Assembly (NCBI GenBank): GCA_005880875.1
Contig: VBJI01000083.1
Span: 1-48,452, forward strand
Reading direction: 5' to 3'
Origin: Chloroflexota bacterium
GTDB taxonomy: Bacteria; Chloroflexota; Dormibacteria; CF-121
DNA: 48,452 nt
This document shows, in pieces, positions 33,313-43,785 of the stretch; the stretch's first letter is position 1, and each line of letters starts with the position of its first letter. Below the pieces are notes generated by a model. The model was given only the letters and a program-made list of their open reading frames with translations, did not search any database and was not told where the DNA came from. The position numbers and the translations under genes were made by a program.

Positions 33313-34500
33313 CTAGGGTCGGCGGAACTCCGCCTTCGCCTTCTCGACCAGCGACGGGTCGGCCAGCAAGTCGGCGCCGGTCATCGCCAACGCCTTCGCC
33401 GCGTCGACCATTGCCTGGTAGCCGCGCAGCGAGCCGGACGCCTCCAGGAACGCCTGCGAGTGACCGGGCACGTCGGCCGGAGCGATGGCGAGGGTGGGGT
33501 GCAGGCCGGGGACGACGTGGGTGACGTTCCCCATGTCGGTCGAGCCGGCGTTCTCCCAGGGGACGGGCTCGACCGGGTCGATGCCGAGGCGCCGCAAGTT
33601 GTCTTCGAAGAGCGCGGCCAGGACGCTGTTGTTACGCAAATCGCTGTACGGATCTTCGTCGAACGTCAGCTTGACGCTGCACCCGGTTGCCAGTGCGGCG
33701 GCCTGGAAAATGTTCTTCACCTTCTGGACGAGCTCCTGCATGTACGCCTCGTCCCGGGCGCGGACCAGGAACTCCCCGCTGGTCCGTTCCGGCACGATGT
33801 TGGGCGCCGTGCCGCCCTCTTTGAGGAAACCGTGCAGGCGGGCGCCTTCTTTGATGTGCTGGCGGAGCATGCTGATGCCGTTGTAGGCCAGCACGAACGC
33901 GTCGAGGGCGTTGATGCCCTTCTCCGGATCGCCCGAGGCATGCGCGGCGCGGCCGATGAACTCGAAATGCATGTGCGTCACCGCCAGCGCCCAGTGGAGC
34001 ACCTGGGTGCGCGTATCCGGATGAAACATCATGGCGGCGTCCACCTCCTGGAAGAGGCCACCGCGGATCAGGCGGATCTTTCCGCCACCGCCTTCTTCGG
34101 CGGGCGTCCCGATCACCTGGATCCGACCCGGGAAACGATCGAGGGCGTCAGCCAGGGCAATCCCGGCCCCGACCGACGCGGTGGCGATCAGGTTATGGCC
34201 GCAGCCATGCCCCAGACCGCGGAGGGCATCGTACTCCGATAAGAACGCAATCGACGGCCCGGTGCCGTTGCGGCGGGTGGCGACAAACGCCGTCGGGGTG
34301 TTGGCAACGCCCACCTCGACCTCGAAGCCGTGCTCCCGCAGCAGCGCCGTCAACCAGCCGACCGCCTGGCGCTCTTCGTAGCCGATCTCGGGGTTGGCAT
34401 GGATGTCCCGGCCGATCCGCTCCAGCTCGGGGCGGAGCGCGTCGATCCTGGTGCTGATCCCGTCCTTCAGCTGGCTGACCGGCGCCTGTGCTACCGACAT
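33313..34500 (-). CDS. M20-family amidohydrolase/aminoacylase
   Basis: HANPEIGYEE, GLGHGCGHNLIATAS, GTPAEEGGGGK, GRAAHASGDPEKG; start at MSVAQ. Confidence 0.92.
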   Translation of the reverse strand: MSVAQAPVSQLKDGISTRIDALRPELERIGRDIHANPEIGYEERQAVGWLTALLREHGFEVEVGVANTPTAFVATRRNGTGPSIAFLSEYDALRGLGHGCGHNLIATASVGAGIALADALDRFPGRIQVIGTPAEEGGGGKIRLIRGGLFQEVDAAMMFHPDTRTQVLHWALAVTHMHFEFIGRAAHASGDPEKGINALDAFVLAYNGISMLRQHIKEGARLHGFLKEGGTAPNIVPERTSGEFLVRARDEAYMQELVQKVKNIFQAAALATGCSVKLTFDEDPYSDLRNNSVLAALFEDNLRRLGIDPVEPVPWENAGSTDMGNVTHVVPGLHPTLAIAPADVPGHSQAFLEASGSLRGYQAMVDAAKALAMTGADLLADPSLVEKAKAEFRRP

Positions 34501-34516
34501 CCTGTCCAATAATTGT

Positions 34517-35053
34517 ATGGCGATGGCGGAGCGTCCAACACTCGACCAGGCGACGGACGAGGACCTGGCCCGGCGGGTTCGAGAAATCATGGCCGAAATG
34601 GCGCCGCTGGAGGAAGCCCTGGGCCGGCTGCGGGCGCAGATCCAGCAGGTGGCGAGCGAGCAAAAGAAACGGGAGCGGGCGCAGCACCTCAAATCCCGGA
34701 TGCAGGTGCGAACCACCGTCGCCCAGGGTCAGATGCCAACGTTGCAGCAGGTGGCGGAGAGTTCCAACGAGCTCGTCCCATCGGAGGCGACCCTCGCCGG
34801 CCTTCGCTTTTTCCGCGACAGCGGCACTGAAATCGGGCTCGGCTACGCCACCGCGCGCGAGCCGACGGTGTGGATGACGAACGGGTCGAGCACCGCCGCC
34901 GTCAAGACGGTTGCCGAAATCCGCACCCGTTACCTCGATGGCTGGGATTTCGGTACGGCGGCGCATCCCGGGGTGCGGATGCACATCCCGAACAGCCGGA
35001 CCGAGAAGATCGTACAGGCGTCAGAGGTCTTCATCCGTGTCGACGACGGCTAA
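34517..35053 (+). CDS. Hypothetical protein with N-terminal coiled coil
   Basis: MAMAERPTLDQATDEDLARRVREIMAEMAPLEEALGRLRAQIQQ…. Confidence 0.55.
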   Translation: MAMAERPTLDQATDEDLARRVREIMAEMAPLEEALGRLRAQIQQVASEQKKRERAQHLKSRMQVRTTVAQGQMPTLQQVAESSNELVPSEATLAGLRFFRDSGTEIGLGYATAREPTVWMTNGSSTAAVKTVAEIRTRYLDGWDFGTAAHPGVRMHIPNSRTEKIVQASEVFIRVDDG

Positions 35054-36312
35054 CTGACCGGCATTTCCCTTTTTGAGGCGACGGCCGACGTCAGTGCGAA
35101 CGCGAGGATGGCCCCGCTACCGGAAATGGCGATCACGCCCGCCATCGGCAGCGCGGAGCTGATCCCGGCGACCCCGACAAGTGGCGCACCGATGGCTCCC
35201 ACGCCGCTTTGAATGACGCCGAGCAAGGCTGACCCGGTTCCGGCGGCGTTGGGCCGCCTGGATAGGGCCAGGGCGGTGGCGTTGGGCACGATGAAGCCGA
35301 CGCTCGAGACCAGAAAGAATAGCGGCGGCAGGACCGCGACCAGGCCGAGGCCGCCGACCAGAACCACGAGCAGCAGGACAATGCCAGCGGTGGCTGCCGT
35401 GATCAAACCAGCCACGAGCAGCCGAGCCGGGGGAACCCAACCGACGAGGCTACCGTTGACCTGACTGGCGATCACAAAGCCGAGAGCATTCGTGCCGAAG
35501 ATCAGGCTGAACGTCTGCGGCGAGACGTGGTAGATCCCTTGCAGGACGAATGGCGATCCCGAGATGTAGGCAAACATCGCCCCGAAGGCCAGGCCACCGG
35601 AGAGCGCGTAGCCAATGAATCGCGCATCGGCGAGCAGCGCGCGGAAGATCGCCAGTGTGCCGCGCAGGCCGCCATCGCTGCGATGTGCTGCTGGAAGCGT
35701 TTCGGGCAAGCCGACCGCGGCGGCGAGCCAGAGGAGCGCCGCAACCAATGCGAGGGTCAGGAAGATGCCGTGCCACGACGTGAAGCGCAGGACCTGGGCA
35801 CCGATCACCGGCGCCAGGATGGGGGCCAGTCCCATGATCAAGACCAGGCGGGAGAAGTAGCGCGCCGCCGCCGATCCGACGTAGAGGTCGCGCACGATCG
35901 CCCGCGCGATCACGATGCCCGCGGCACCGGCCAGTCCCTGTACCAGGCGAAACCCGACGAGCACAGGCGCCACCGGGGCGGTGGCGCAAAGGAGCGAGGC
36001 CAGCACGTAGGCGGCAACCCCGATCAGGAGCGGACGTCGCCGCCCCAGTCGATCACTCAGTGGACCGGCGAGGATCTGACCAAGGGCTAGACCGACAAGA
36101 CACGCCGTCAGCGTGAGCTGAATCACGGACTCGCTCGCCGCCAGATCCCTTCCGATTGCCGGAAGGGCGGGCAGATACATATCGATCGAGAGGGGGCCGA
36201 ATGCGGTCAGTCCGCCGAGGAGCACGAACAACCGCGCTCGCTGCCAGGGCGATCGAACCGGCGCCACCTCCGAGCCGGCGACGGCCTCGGCCGGCTGTTG
36301 ACTCAAAGCCAT
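35050..36312 (-). CDS. Bcr/CflA-family MFS drug-efflux transporter
   Basis: FGPLSIDMYLPALPAIGRDL, GPLSDRLGRRRPLL, RLVQGLAGAAGIVIARAIVRDL. Confidence 0.92.
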   Translation of the reverse strand: MALSQQPAEAVAGSEVAPVRSPWQRARLFVLLGGLTAFGPLSIDMYLPALPAIGRDLAASESVIQLTLTACLVGLALGQILAGPLSDRLGRRRPLLIGVAAYVLASLLCATAPVAPVLVGFRLVQGLAGAAGIVIARAIVRDLYVGSAAARYFSRLVLIMGLAPILAPVIGAQVLRFTSWHGIFLTLALVAALLWLAAAVGLPETLPAAHRSDGGLRGTLAIFRALLADARFIGYALSGGLAFGAMFAYISGSPFVLQGIYHVSPQTFSLIFGTNALGFVIASQVNGSLVGWVPPARLLVAGLITAATAGIVLLLVVLVGGLGLVAVLPPLFFLVSSVGFIVPNATALALSRRPNAAGTGSALLGVIQSGVGAIGAPLVGVAGISSALPMAGVIAISGSGAILAFALTSAVASKREMPVS

Positions 36313-36358
36313 ACCAACGTATTAACCCACGGAGTCCAGATGCAATTCCCAGCTCGAG

Positions 36359-38644
36359 CTAACCAAGCGCGACCGGCCGCCCCATAGTTCCGGCAATCGG
36401 CGGCCCGTCCGGCCGGTGCACGCGCACCACCGCTTCGTACTCGAGTGGCCCTCCTTCGAGGAGCACGCGCTCCGCGTCAATGGTCAGTTCGAACCGGAGA
36501 TCGCGATGATCGTCGGCGATCCGCATCTCGCTCGCGCTCGCATCGCCCGGATACACCTCAAAGCTCAGCGGATCCCAGTTCCGCTCGTTCGCGTAGTGGA
36601 GTTCCGGCCCCATCGGCAGCACCGCGCCCGCCCGGACGAAGAGCGGCAGCGTTTCGAGTTCAGCCTCGTAGCGGATCCACCGCCGTCCATCGACCGGTCG
36701 GTCCGTCCAGTAGTCGTACCAGCCGCCCTCGGGCAGATAGACATCCCGTGAGCCACGCGGTTTGAACATCGGCGCCACCAGCAGGTCGGGTCCGAGCAGG
36801 TACTCATCATCGACGTGGCGGGTGGTCGGGTCCGACGGATGGTCGAAGACCAGCGGCCGGACAAGCGGGATTCCATCCGGCGCCCGCCGCGCCGCTGAAT
36901 ATAGGTAAGGTAGGAGCCGGTAGCGCAGCTGCGCGTAGCGGCGAAAGATGGAGAGCGCCGGCTCGCCATAGGCCCAGGGCTCGCGCGGGGCGGTGTGCCC
37001 GTGTGCTCGGGCGTGCGAGAAAAGCAGCCCCATCTGCGACCAGCGCACGTAGAGCTCCGGGCTGGGTGGGTCGGCTAACTCAGGGAACCCGAAGAACCCA
37101 CCCATGTCGAAGCTGGCGAAGGCCGCGCCGGACAGGATCCAGCTCAGGGCGCCACGCAGGCTGGCCGCCATGTCATCGAAGGTGCAACCAGGATCGCCGC
37201 CCCAATGCACCGGGTATCGCTGCGATCCCGCGTAACCGGAACGACCCCAGATGAGGCCGTAGCCGTGAACCGCCTGCGTCGTCTCGAAGACGGCCCGCTG
37301 GTAGAGCAGAGGATAGAGATTGTGCAGCTGCTCGGCCGGCGTGCCATCGTGCGCGACCGCGTCAACCGGCAGGTCCTCCGCGAAATCGGGCTTCATCACG
37401 GCTACCCCCATCTTCAGGAGCCGCTCGTTCTTCGCCTGGAACCACGCAATGGCTTCGGGGTTGGTGAAGTCGATGGCCGCGCTCGGCTTGGCAAAACCGT
37501 GCACCAGGGCCGGGACTCCCGCCTTGGTCTTCATCAGGAAGCCGCGGCGCTCGCCTTCGGCGCGCATCTCGGAATCGAGCGGGACGTAGGGGCTTTCCCA
37601 CAGGGACACCTTGAAGCCCAGGGCTCTGAGCTCCTCGATCATGCCCTGCGGATCGGGAAACGCCGACTCGTCCCATTCGAAGTCCCCGTGGTGGCCTTCG
37701 TGGTAGCGCATCCAGTACGGATCGATGTGGATCACGTCGCAGGGAATCTTTTCTTCGCGCATCCGGCGGGCCACGGTCATCACTTCGTCCCGGTTTCGAT
37801 AGCCCCACCGGCTGATCCAGAAGCCGAACGACCAGTACGGAGGGACCGCGGGCCGGCCGGTCAGCTCGTGATAGCCACGAATCAAGCCGGGGATTCCGTC
37901 GCCGGCGATCAGGTAGACGCGGAGGTGATCGGCTCGAGCCGTCGCTTGCCAGGCCGCCACTGACGCCTGGCCCAGGTCGTAGTAGATCGGGGCCGTCATG
38001 TCGAAGAAGACGGCGTAACCCTCGGAGCTCAGTAACAGGGGCACGTTCTTGTAGGCTCGATCGCTACGAACCCCGAAGGCGTCCACCGTCCACGACGCGA
38101 AAGCCTGGCCGCGGCGGTCGAGCGCGCCGAAATGCTCCCCCAGGCCAAAGATGGCTTCACTCGGTTTCAGGTGCGCGGTCAGCCAGCGTAGGCCCCGAGC
38201 ATGGCCGGTCGGGAAATGGTGGTAGGCGCCGCGGATGTCCCGGTCCTCCGGCGCTTCGGCAAAGCGCTCGGCACCCGTCGGATCAATCAGCCGCAGCCGA
38301 TACGGCTCGCGGTCGATACGCAGCTGGACTTGCGGAGTTTCGATCGACCAGCCGTCTGCCTCGTCGGCGAGTCGCCACTCGGTCTTGTTTGGCGCATCCG
38401 GCACCAGCAACCGAGACGCCCGCGCCGCGCCAGCGCCGATGTGGACGCGAATCATGCTCGGGGTGACCGGGCGGATGTCGATCGGGACTCGCCCGCCGCG
38501 GTCGTCCTGGGCCGAGACCTCGACATGGCCGGCTCGGGCCTGGACGGTTTGCACCCGCTGGATCCGACGTGGGTCGCGGGGCTGGAAATCGGACGCCGGG
38601 CGGGCTGGTCGTGCCGCTTGGGCTACCAGCCGCGCTGGATCCAC
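36359..38644 (-). CDS. GH31 alpha-glucosidase/alpha-xylosidase
   Basis: PPYWSFGFWISRWGYRNRDEV, MKPDFAEDLP, DMGGFFGFPE; exact start uncertain. Confidence 0.93.
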   Translation of the reverse strand: MDPARLVAQAARPARPASDFQPRDPRRIQRVQTVQARAGHVEVSAQDDRGGRVPIDIRPVTPSMIRVHIGAGAARASRLLVPDAPNKTEWRLADEADGWSIETPQVQLRIDREPYRLRLIDPTGAERFAEAPEDRDIRGAYHHFPTGHARGLRWLTAHLKPSEAIFGLGEHFGALDRRGQAFASWTVDAFGVRSDRAYKNVPLLLSSEGYAVFFDMTAPIYYDLGQASVAAWQATARADHLRVYLIAGDGIPGLIRGYHELTGRPAVPPYWSFGFWISRWGYRNRDEVMTVARRMREEKIPCDVIHIDPYWMRYHEGHHGDFEWDESAFPDPQGMIEELRALGFKVSLWESPYVPLDSEMRAEGERRGFLMKTKAGVPALVHGFAKPSAAIDFTNPEAIAWFQAKNERLLKMGVAVMKPDFAEDLPVDAVAHDGTPAEQLHNLYPLLYQRAVFETTQAVHGYGLIWGRSGYAGSQRYPVHWGGDPGCTFDDMAASLRGALSWILSGAAFASFDMGGFFGFPELADPPSPELYVRWSQMGLLFSHARAHGHTAPREPWAYGEPALSIFRRYAQLRYRLLPYLYSAARRAPDGIPLVRPLVFDHPSDPTTRHVDDEYLLGPDLLVAPMFKPRGSRDVYLPEGGWYDYWTDRPVDGRRWIRYEAELETLPLFVRAGAVLPMGPELHYANERNWDPLSFEVYPGDASASEMRIADDHRDLRFELTIDAERVLLEGGPLEYEAVVRVHRPDGPPIAGTMGRPVALG

Positions 38645-39056
38645 TCGTCAAGGTGCGGCCGCTCCCGCCCGATCGTGGTGGGCTGGCCGTGACCGGGAAG
38701 CACCTGAGTTTCGTCCGGCAGGGTAAAGAGCTTGCCGCGGATGCGTACTCCCCAAACCGAAACCTCTCGCCGTCCCTCACCCGGTAATCCGCCGCGATCG
38801 GCATCATCGACTCGTCGGCTTCGTGGCAAGTGAAGCGGGCGTGAGTTCGGTCGCGAACGGTCTCGAGCGCCTGCACGTGGTCGGCGTGTCCGTGCGTGGT
38901 CAGGATGTGGCTGACCCGCAGCCCCTCGAGCTCTTTGATGATGCGTGGCGCGTCGTTGGCCGCGTCGATCAGCAGGGCGTCATTCGCCTTCGGATCGCTC
39001 AGCAGGTAGACATTGTTGTCATACGGCCCGACGGAAAATGTGGTCAGGCGGTACAT
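38623..39056 (-). pseudogene. Metallo-beta-lactamase-fold hydrolase with out-of-frame internal deletion
   Basis: MYRLTTFSVGPYDNNVYLL…THGHADHVQA…DGERFRFGEY in one frame, then RGKLFTLPDETQVLPGHGQPTTIGRERPHLDEWIQRGW* in another. Confidence 0.75.
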
Positions 39057-39094
39057 GCCTTGAAAGTCTACGCAGGTCCATAGAATTGGCAACG

Positions 39095-39946
39095 GTGGCA
39101 AAGGAACGTCGCATCGGCATGCATTTGCATACCGGCCGTGGCCTCGACAAGACGGTCGAGACGATCAAGGCTCTGCAGTTGAAGGCCATCCAGATTTTCA
39201 CCGGGAACCCCAGCGCCTGGCGCTCGGCGCCGATCGATTCGCAGGCGACCGCGGTGTTCAAACGTTCCCTCGAAGAGCTCGACGTCCGGCCGTCGATGTC
39301 ACACGCGATGTACCTGATCAACCTGGCCAGCCCCAATCCGAACTTTCAGAAGAAATCGCGAGACGCCCTGGTCGCGGAACTCGGTCGGGCCGAATCGTAC
39401 GGCCTCCACTTCGTGGTCACGCACGTCGGGAGTCACATGGGTGAGGGCGCCCAGGTCGGGATCGACCGCGTCATCGCGGCACTCGACCACGTGCTGAGCG
39501 CAGCCGCCGGGTCGGCGACCTGCCTGCTCGAGACCTCGGCCGGTGGCGGCGCCTACGTCGGCGCGAAGTTCGAGGATCTCGCCCAGATCCTGTCTCGGCT
39601 TCCACAGCACGCCGAGCGCCTGGGGGTGTGTTTCGACACCGCGCATGCCTATGCGTCCGGCTACGACGACGCCGGCTCGGAGGGGATGCGCAAGACGCTC
39701 GATCAACTGACCGCGATCGTGCCGGCGCAGCGGATCCGGGCCTGCCACTGCAACGACACGACCGTCGCACTGGGAGGCAAGGCCGACCGGCACGTGAACA
39801 TCGGACAGGGAAACATCGGCCTGGAGGGCTTTCGGGCACTTCTCCAATACGAGCCCCTGGCCCATTGCGCCTTCGTCCTGGAAACGCCGGGGGAGGAGAT
39901 GCTCGAGGGACAGGAAAACCTGAATCGGTTGCGCGCGCTGCAGTGA
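39095..39946 (+). CDS. nfo: Endonuclease IV
   Basis: RIGMHLHTGRGL…IFTGNP…ETSAGGG…GVCFDTAHAYASGYD…HVNIGQGNIG. Confidence 0.93.
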   Translation: MAKERRIGMHLHTGRGLDKTVETIKALQLKAIQIFTGNPSAWRSAPIDSQATAVFKRSLEELDVRPSMSHAMYLINLASPNPNFQKKSRDALVAELGRAESYGLHFVVTHVGSHMGEGAQVGIDRVIAALDHVLSAAAGSATCLLETSAGGGAYVGAKFEDLAQILSRLPQHAERLGVCFDTAHAYASGYDDAGSEGMRKTLDQLTAIVPAQRIRACHCNDTTVALGGKADRHVNIGQGNIGLEGFRALLQYEPLAHCAFVLETPGEEMLEGQENLNRLRALQ

Positions 39947-40731
39947 GCGAGCCGATCGAGGCGGTGCTGTTCGATTACGGCCACACGCTGATTTATTTCG
40001 AGGAGCGGCCGCACTCGGCGCTCGTGGGCGCCTACGAAAACGTCAACCGTCTGCTGGCCGAGACGCTGGAACGGGAGGTGCCGGCGGCCCAGATCCTGAT
40101 CGAGCGGGTTTCACAGGTGGTCGATGACGAAATTCAACGGGACTATGCGGCCGGCCGGCCGGAAGAGGTTGAGATCGCTGCCATCTACGACGTCGCGCTT
40201 CGCGGCCTGGGCCTGGAGCTGGAACCTGACCTGATCGAACGGGTCATGGAACTGGAGCAGGAGGGCTGGCTGAACAGCGTGCACGTCGGTCCCCACGTGG
40301 TCGAAACCCTGCAGACCCTCCGCGGCCGTAGCCTCCGCCTCGGCCTGGTCTCCAACGCCGCCTACCGACCGCGCCTGATGACGCAGCAGCTCCGCGCGCT
40401 CGGCCTCTTGCCCTACTTCGACGGAGTGACCTTCTCCTCAGAGGTTGGGGTGCGCAAGCCACACCCCGAAATCTTCAACGACGCGCTCCGGAAAGTTGGC
40501 GTTGGAGCGCGGCAAGCCCTGTTTGTCGGCGACCGGGTGCGGGAGGATGTCCTCGGCCCGCAGCGGCTGGGCATGCGGGCGATTCTGACCCGGGAGTGGC
40601 GCCAGGAAGACGATCCAGGGGCGGCCGACGCTGTTATCGAGGGTCTGGGTGAGCTGCCGGCCGTGGTCGAACGGCTGATCGCCGGACCACAGGCAGCCGA
40701 TACCTATAATGAGGTGACGTCGCGCGAGTAG
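39943..40731 (+). CDS. HAD-superfamily hydrolase
   Basis: VLFDYGHTL, LVSNAAY, RKPHPEIFNDAL, FVGDRVREDVLGP; GTG start overlaps nfo stop. Confidence 0.9.
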   Translation: MSEPIEAVLFDYGHTLIYFEERPHSALVGAYENVNRLLAETLEREVPAAQILIERVSQVVDDEIQRDYAAGRPEEVEIAAIYDVALRGLGLELEPDLIERVMELEQEGWLNSVHVGPHVVETLQTLRGRSLRLGLVSNAAYRPRLMTQQLRALGLLPYFDGVTFSSEVGVRKPHPEIFNDALRKVGVGARQALFVGDRVREDVLGPQRLGMRAILTREWRQEDDPGAADAVIEGLGELPAVVERLIAGPQAADTYNEVTSRE

Positions 40732-40761
40732 GATCGCGGATGGGTTCTGGAGGTAGGGGCG

Positions 40762-41058
40762 GTGGACTTCCGCGAATATCTGAAGCGCAAGTGTCGCGAG
40801 CAAAACATATCCTTGCACCGGCTCGCGGTCCGCTGCGACCTCAACCAGATCTACTTCTACCAGGCCGTCAACAAGAACAAGGAAAACCCGCCGCCCTGGG
40901 TGCTCCGTCGAGCCGCGCCGCATCTCGGGGTGACCTACGTTGAGCTGCTGATCGCGGCCGGTCACCTGACCGAGGACGACCTCCGTGACTACGACCGAAC
41001 GCCGACCAAACCGCCGGAGAAAGAGCGGGAGCGCGAACGGGAGAAGGTCTCGGTCTGA
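40762..41058 (+). CDS. Small XRE-like helix-turn-helix protein with charged C-terminal tail
   Basis: FREYLKRKCREQNISLHRLAVRCDLNQIYFYQAVN…; tail KEREREREK. Confidence 0.55.
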   Translation: MDFREYLKRKCREQNISLHRLAVRCDLNQIYFYQAVNKNKENPPPWVLRRAAPHLGVTYVELLIAAGHLTEDDLRDYDRTPTKPPEKEREREREKVSV

Positions 41059-41101
41059 CCGGTAGCGTGGTTAGAACCGACCGGCCGGATTGGCCGACGG
41101 G

Positions 41102-41857
41102 TTAGGCCGAGGTCGGGCCACCGCCCTTGACGAAGTCCGAGAAGTGATACGTCACGCTCCAGGTGAACTGGCTGGTGCTGACGTCGATCTTCATCTGGTG
41201 GATATAGAGGTCACTGGCAGAGATCCAGACCTCGACCTCGATGCCGGCGTTCCCCAGGAGAGCCTCGTCCTCGGCCGTGACGCCATTGGCGGGATCGGCC
41301 TTGAGTTGCTCGACGTACTTGGCGGGGTCGACGGCCAGCGCGAAGTGATGGACGGCGATGCGGTCCATCGTCATGTCGCCCAGGTCCTGCGACGCCCGGA
41401 AGGCGCGCGCAAACTCGAGATTGGCGATGGGATCCATGCCAGGTGCGATCTGGCCCTTGGAGTCGCCGGTCACGTCCTTCCAGGCGGGGCCCTGCGACGG
41501 GATCTGGAGGTACTCGTGGCCGCTTTCGATCCGCTCGTTCATCGCCACAATCGCGGTCTGGTTGTTGGCGGCCGGGACCTGCAATTGCAGGCTGAGATTC
41601 TCCTTGTGCGGGTACACGAGGTCTCCGGAGCCGGTGATGCGGACTCCGGCGATCCCGCCCAGGACGAGGGTCCCGGTCAATGACAGGTGCACGCTCTTCA
41701 GCGTTTGCATGGCGTCGCCGCTCTTGCTGATGACGGGTCCCGCATCCAGCGAGGGCGACGAGGTCGCCTGCTGCGGCAGCACGGTGTTGATGGCGCCGCT
41801 CTTCCAGATCAGGAGGCACGATGCGACCGCCACCACGATAGTGACGAGCCGGCCCAT
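41102..41857 (-). CDS. Exported LppX/LprAFG-like protein
   Basis: N-terminal hydrophobic helix; similar layout to 16365-17060. Confidence 0.6.
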   Translation of the reverse strand: MGRLVTIVVAVASCLLIWKSGAINTVLPQQATSSPSLDAGPVISKSGDAMQTLKSVHLSLTGTLVLGGIAGVRITGSGDLVYPHKENLSLQLQVPAANNQTAIVAMNERIESGHEYLQIPSQGPAWKDVTGDSKGQIAPGMDPIANLEFARAFRASQDLGDMTMDRIAVHHFALAVDPAKYVEQLKADPANGVTAEDEALLGNAGIEVEVWISASDLYIHQMKIDVSTSQFTWSVTYHFSDFVKGGGPTSA

Positions 41858-42085
41858 CGAGCACGCAACGGGTCGCGCCGACCTTCCTTGCTAGAGAGAG
41901 CGCGGCCCGCCGGAAGGAGGGGTTGGCGTTGGATCCGAAGAGGGGGGACGGGAGTCAGGGACGCCGGCGGGCCTAGCCAGCGCCGGGATCATATCAACGC
42001 ATTTCGTCCGCGACACGCCATATACGTGCTTGTTACGCGGCTGTTACAGGCCCCAGCGCCGCCGAGCAAAGTTAGACTGGCCAGC

Positions 42086-43300
42086 ATGGCCCGAGTGGTC
42101 ATGCACGTTGACCTCGACGCCTTCTACGCCTCCGTAGAGCAGCTGCGCCGCCCCGAGCTGCGGGGCAAACCCGTGGTCGTTGGTGGCGCCGGCGTGCCTG
42201 GGGAGCGCGGTGTGGTGGCCGCCGCCTCCTATGAAGCTCGACCGTTCGGCGTGCGGTCCGCCATGCCGCTCAGCCGGGCGCGCCGACTCTGCCCAAGCGC
42301 GATCTTCGTCCCCTGCGACTTCACGGCCTATCGCGAGGCATCGAAGGCGGTCTTTGGGATCCTCGACCACTATTCACCATTCATCGAGCCGATCGCCCTC
42401 GACGAGGCCTACCTGGACCTGACCGGGCAGGAGGCGCTCATGGGAACGCCCGAGGCGGTCGCGCTACGGCTGCGGGATGAGGTCAAAGCGCGCTGCGGGC
42501 TCGACCTCAGCATCGGGGTGGCGAGCTGCAAGCTGGTCGCGAAAGTGGCATCCGAGCTGCGCAAGCCCCGCGGGCTGGTCGTCGTCCGTCCGGGGGAGGA
42601 GGCTGGCTTCCTGGCCCCACTGCCGCTGGCGAAGCTCCCCGGTTGCGGTCCCGCCACCGCGCTCCGCCTGGAGCGAGTGGGCGTGCGAACGATCGGTGAC
42701 CTGGCGGCGCTACCCGATCCCCTGCTCGGGGAGCTCTTCGGCCAGTTCGGGCGGGTGCTCGGCGCTCACGCGCGCGGGATAGACCCGAGCCCGGTCTTGC
42801 CGCCCGGCGACCCAAAGAGCATCTCGCGCGAGATCACGTTCGACCGGGACCAGACGGATATCACGAAGGTTCGCGATACCGCGCTGGGCCTGCTGCAGGA
42901 CGTGGGTCGGAGCCTGCGGGCACATGCGCTATCCGCCCGCACGGTCGTGCTGAAGATCCGCTATCAGCCGTTCGACACACAGTCCCGCCAAGCCACGCTG
43001 CCGTTCCCGACGGATCGCGATGACCAGCTGGCTGATGCCCTGCGGCAACTGTTCGAGGCACAACTCGATCGGCGGCGGCCGGTGCGTCTGATCGGCGCGG
43101 GAGTGAGCAATCTCGAGCCCTGCGCGACGCAGCTCAGTCTGCTGGAGGCCCGCTCATCGCGGCGGGCCAACCTTGACGAACGGCTTGACGAGCTGCGGGC
43201 GCGCTATGGCGACCAGGTCATCGTCCGCGGCGCGGCCGTACGCTCGCATCAGAAGGACGTCCGGCGTGACGATCTCGACGCCTTACGCGAGTCCGGTTGA
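42086..43300 (+). CDS. dinB: DNA polymerase IV (Y family)
   Basis: VVMHVDLDAFYASVEQ, SYEARPFGVRSAMP, EPIALDEAYLDLTG, LPGCGPATALRLERVGVRTIGDLA. Confidence 0.95.
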   Translation: MARVVMHVDLDAFYASVEQLRRPELRGKPVVVGGAGVPGERGVVAAASYEARPFGVRSAMPLSRARRLCPSAIFVPCDFTAYREASKAVFGILDHYSPFIEPIALDEAYLDLTGQEALMGTPEAVALRLRDEVKARCGLDLSIGVASCKLVAKVASELRKPRGLVVVRPGEEAGFLAPLPLAKLPGCGPATALRLERVGVRTIGDLAALPDPLLGELFGQFGRVLGAHARGIDPSPVLPPGDPKSISREITFDRDQTDITKVRDTALGLLQDVGRSLRAHALSARTVVLKIRYQPFDTQSRQATLPFPTDRDDQLADALRQLFEAQLDRRRPVRLIGAGVSNLEPCATQLSLLEARSSRRANLDERLDELRARYGDQVIVRGAAVRSHQKDVRRDDLDALRESG

Positions 43301-43785
43301 TGAGCGCCTCAAAGCTCACCCATGTCGACCCGGGCGGCGAAGCCCGGATGGTGGACATCTCGGAGAAACCGGTCACCGTCCGGGAGGCACGCGCGCGCGC
43401 CAGCGTGAAAATGGGCCCGGAGGCGCTGGCCGCCATCCTCGCCGGCAACCTGCCGAAAGGTGAAGTGATCGCTACTGCCCGGATCGCCGGCATCCAGGCG
43501 GCCAAACGCACCAGCGAGCTGATCCCGATGTGCCACCCGCTGGCGCTGACCGTGGTCGATGTTCAGTGCGTAAGCGATCGGGATCTCCCCGGCATCCGGA
43601 TCGAATCGCTGGTCCGCTGCGAGGGGAAGACGGGGGCGGAGATGGAAGCCCTGACCGCGGTGGCCGTGGCGGCGCTCACGGTGGTCGACATGGCCAAGAG
43701 TGCCGACCGTTGGATGACGATCGAGGACATCACCCTGGTGGAAAAGCGGGGCGGCAAAAGCGGACCGCTGCGCCGGCCGGGCTAG
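43297..43785 (+). CDS. moaC: Molybdenum cofactor biosynthesis protein C
   Basis: LTHVDPGGEARMVDISEK, PMCHPLALT, CEGKTGAEMEALTAVAVAALTVVDMAK. Confidence 0.95.
   Translation: MMSASKLTHVDPGGEARMVDISEKPVTVREARARASVKMGPEALAAILAGNLPKGEVIATARIAGIQAAKRTSELIPMCHPLALTVVDVQCVSDRDLPGIRIESLVRCEGKTGAEMEALTAVAVAALTVVDMAKSADRWMTIEDITLVEKRGGKSGPLRRPG

Noticed and set aside
32968-34242. Long +strand ORF (424 aa) spanning the tdk and M20 genes
   Set aside because: Antisense shadow ORF; low-complexity Arg/Gly/Val/Asp composition, overlaps well-supported -strand genes.
38700-38770. MBL frame change as programmed frameshift or selenocysteine recoding
   Set aside because: No slippery site or in-frame UGA; a whole conserved segment is missing, so a deletion is the simpler reading.
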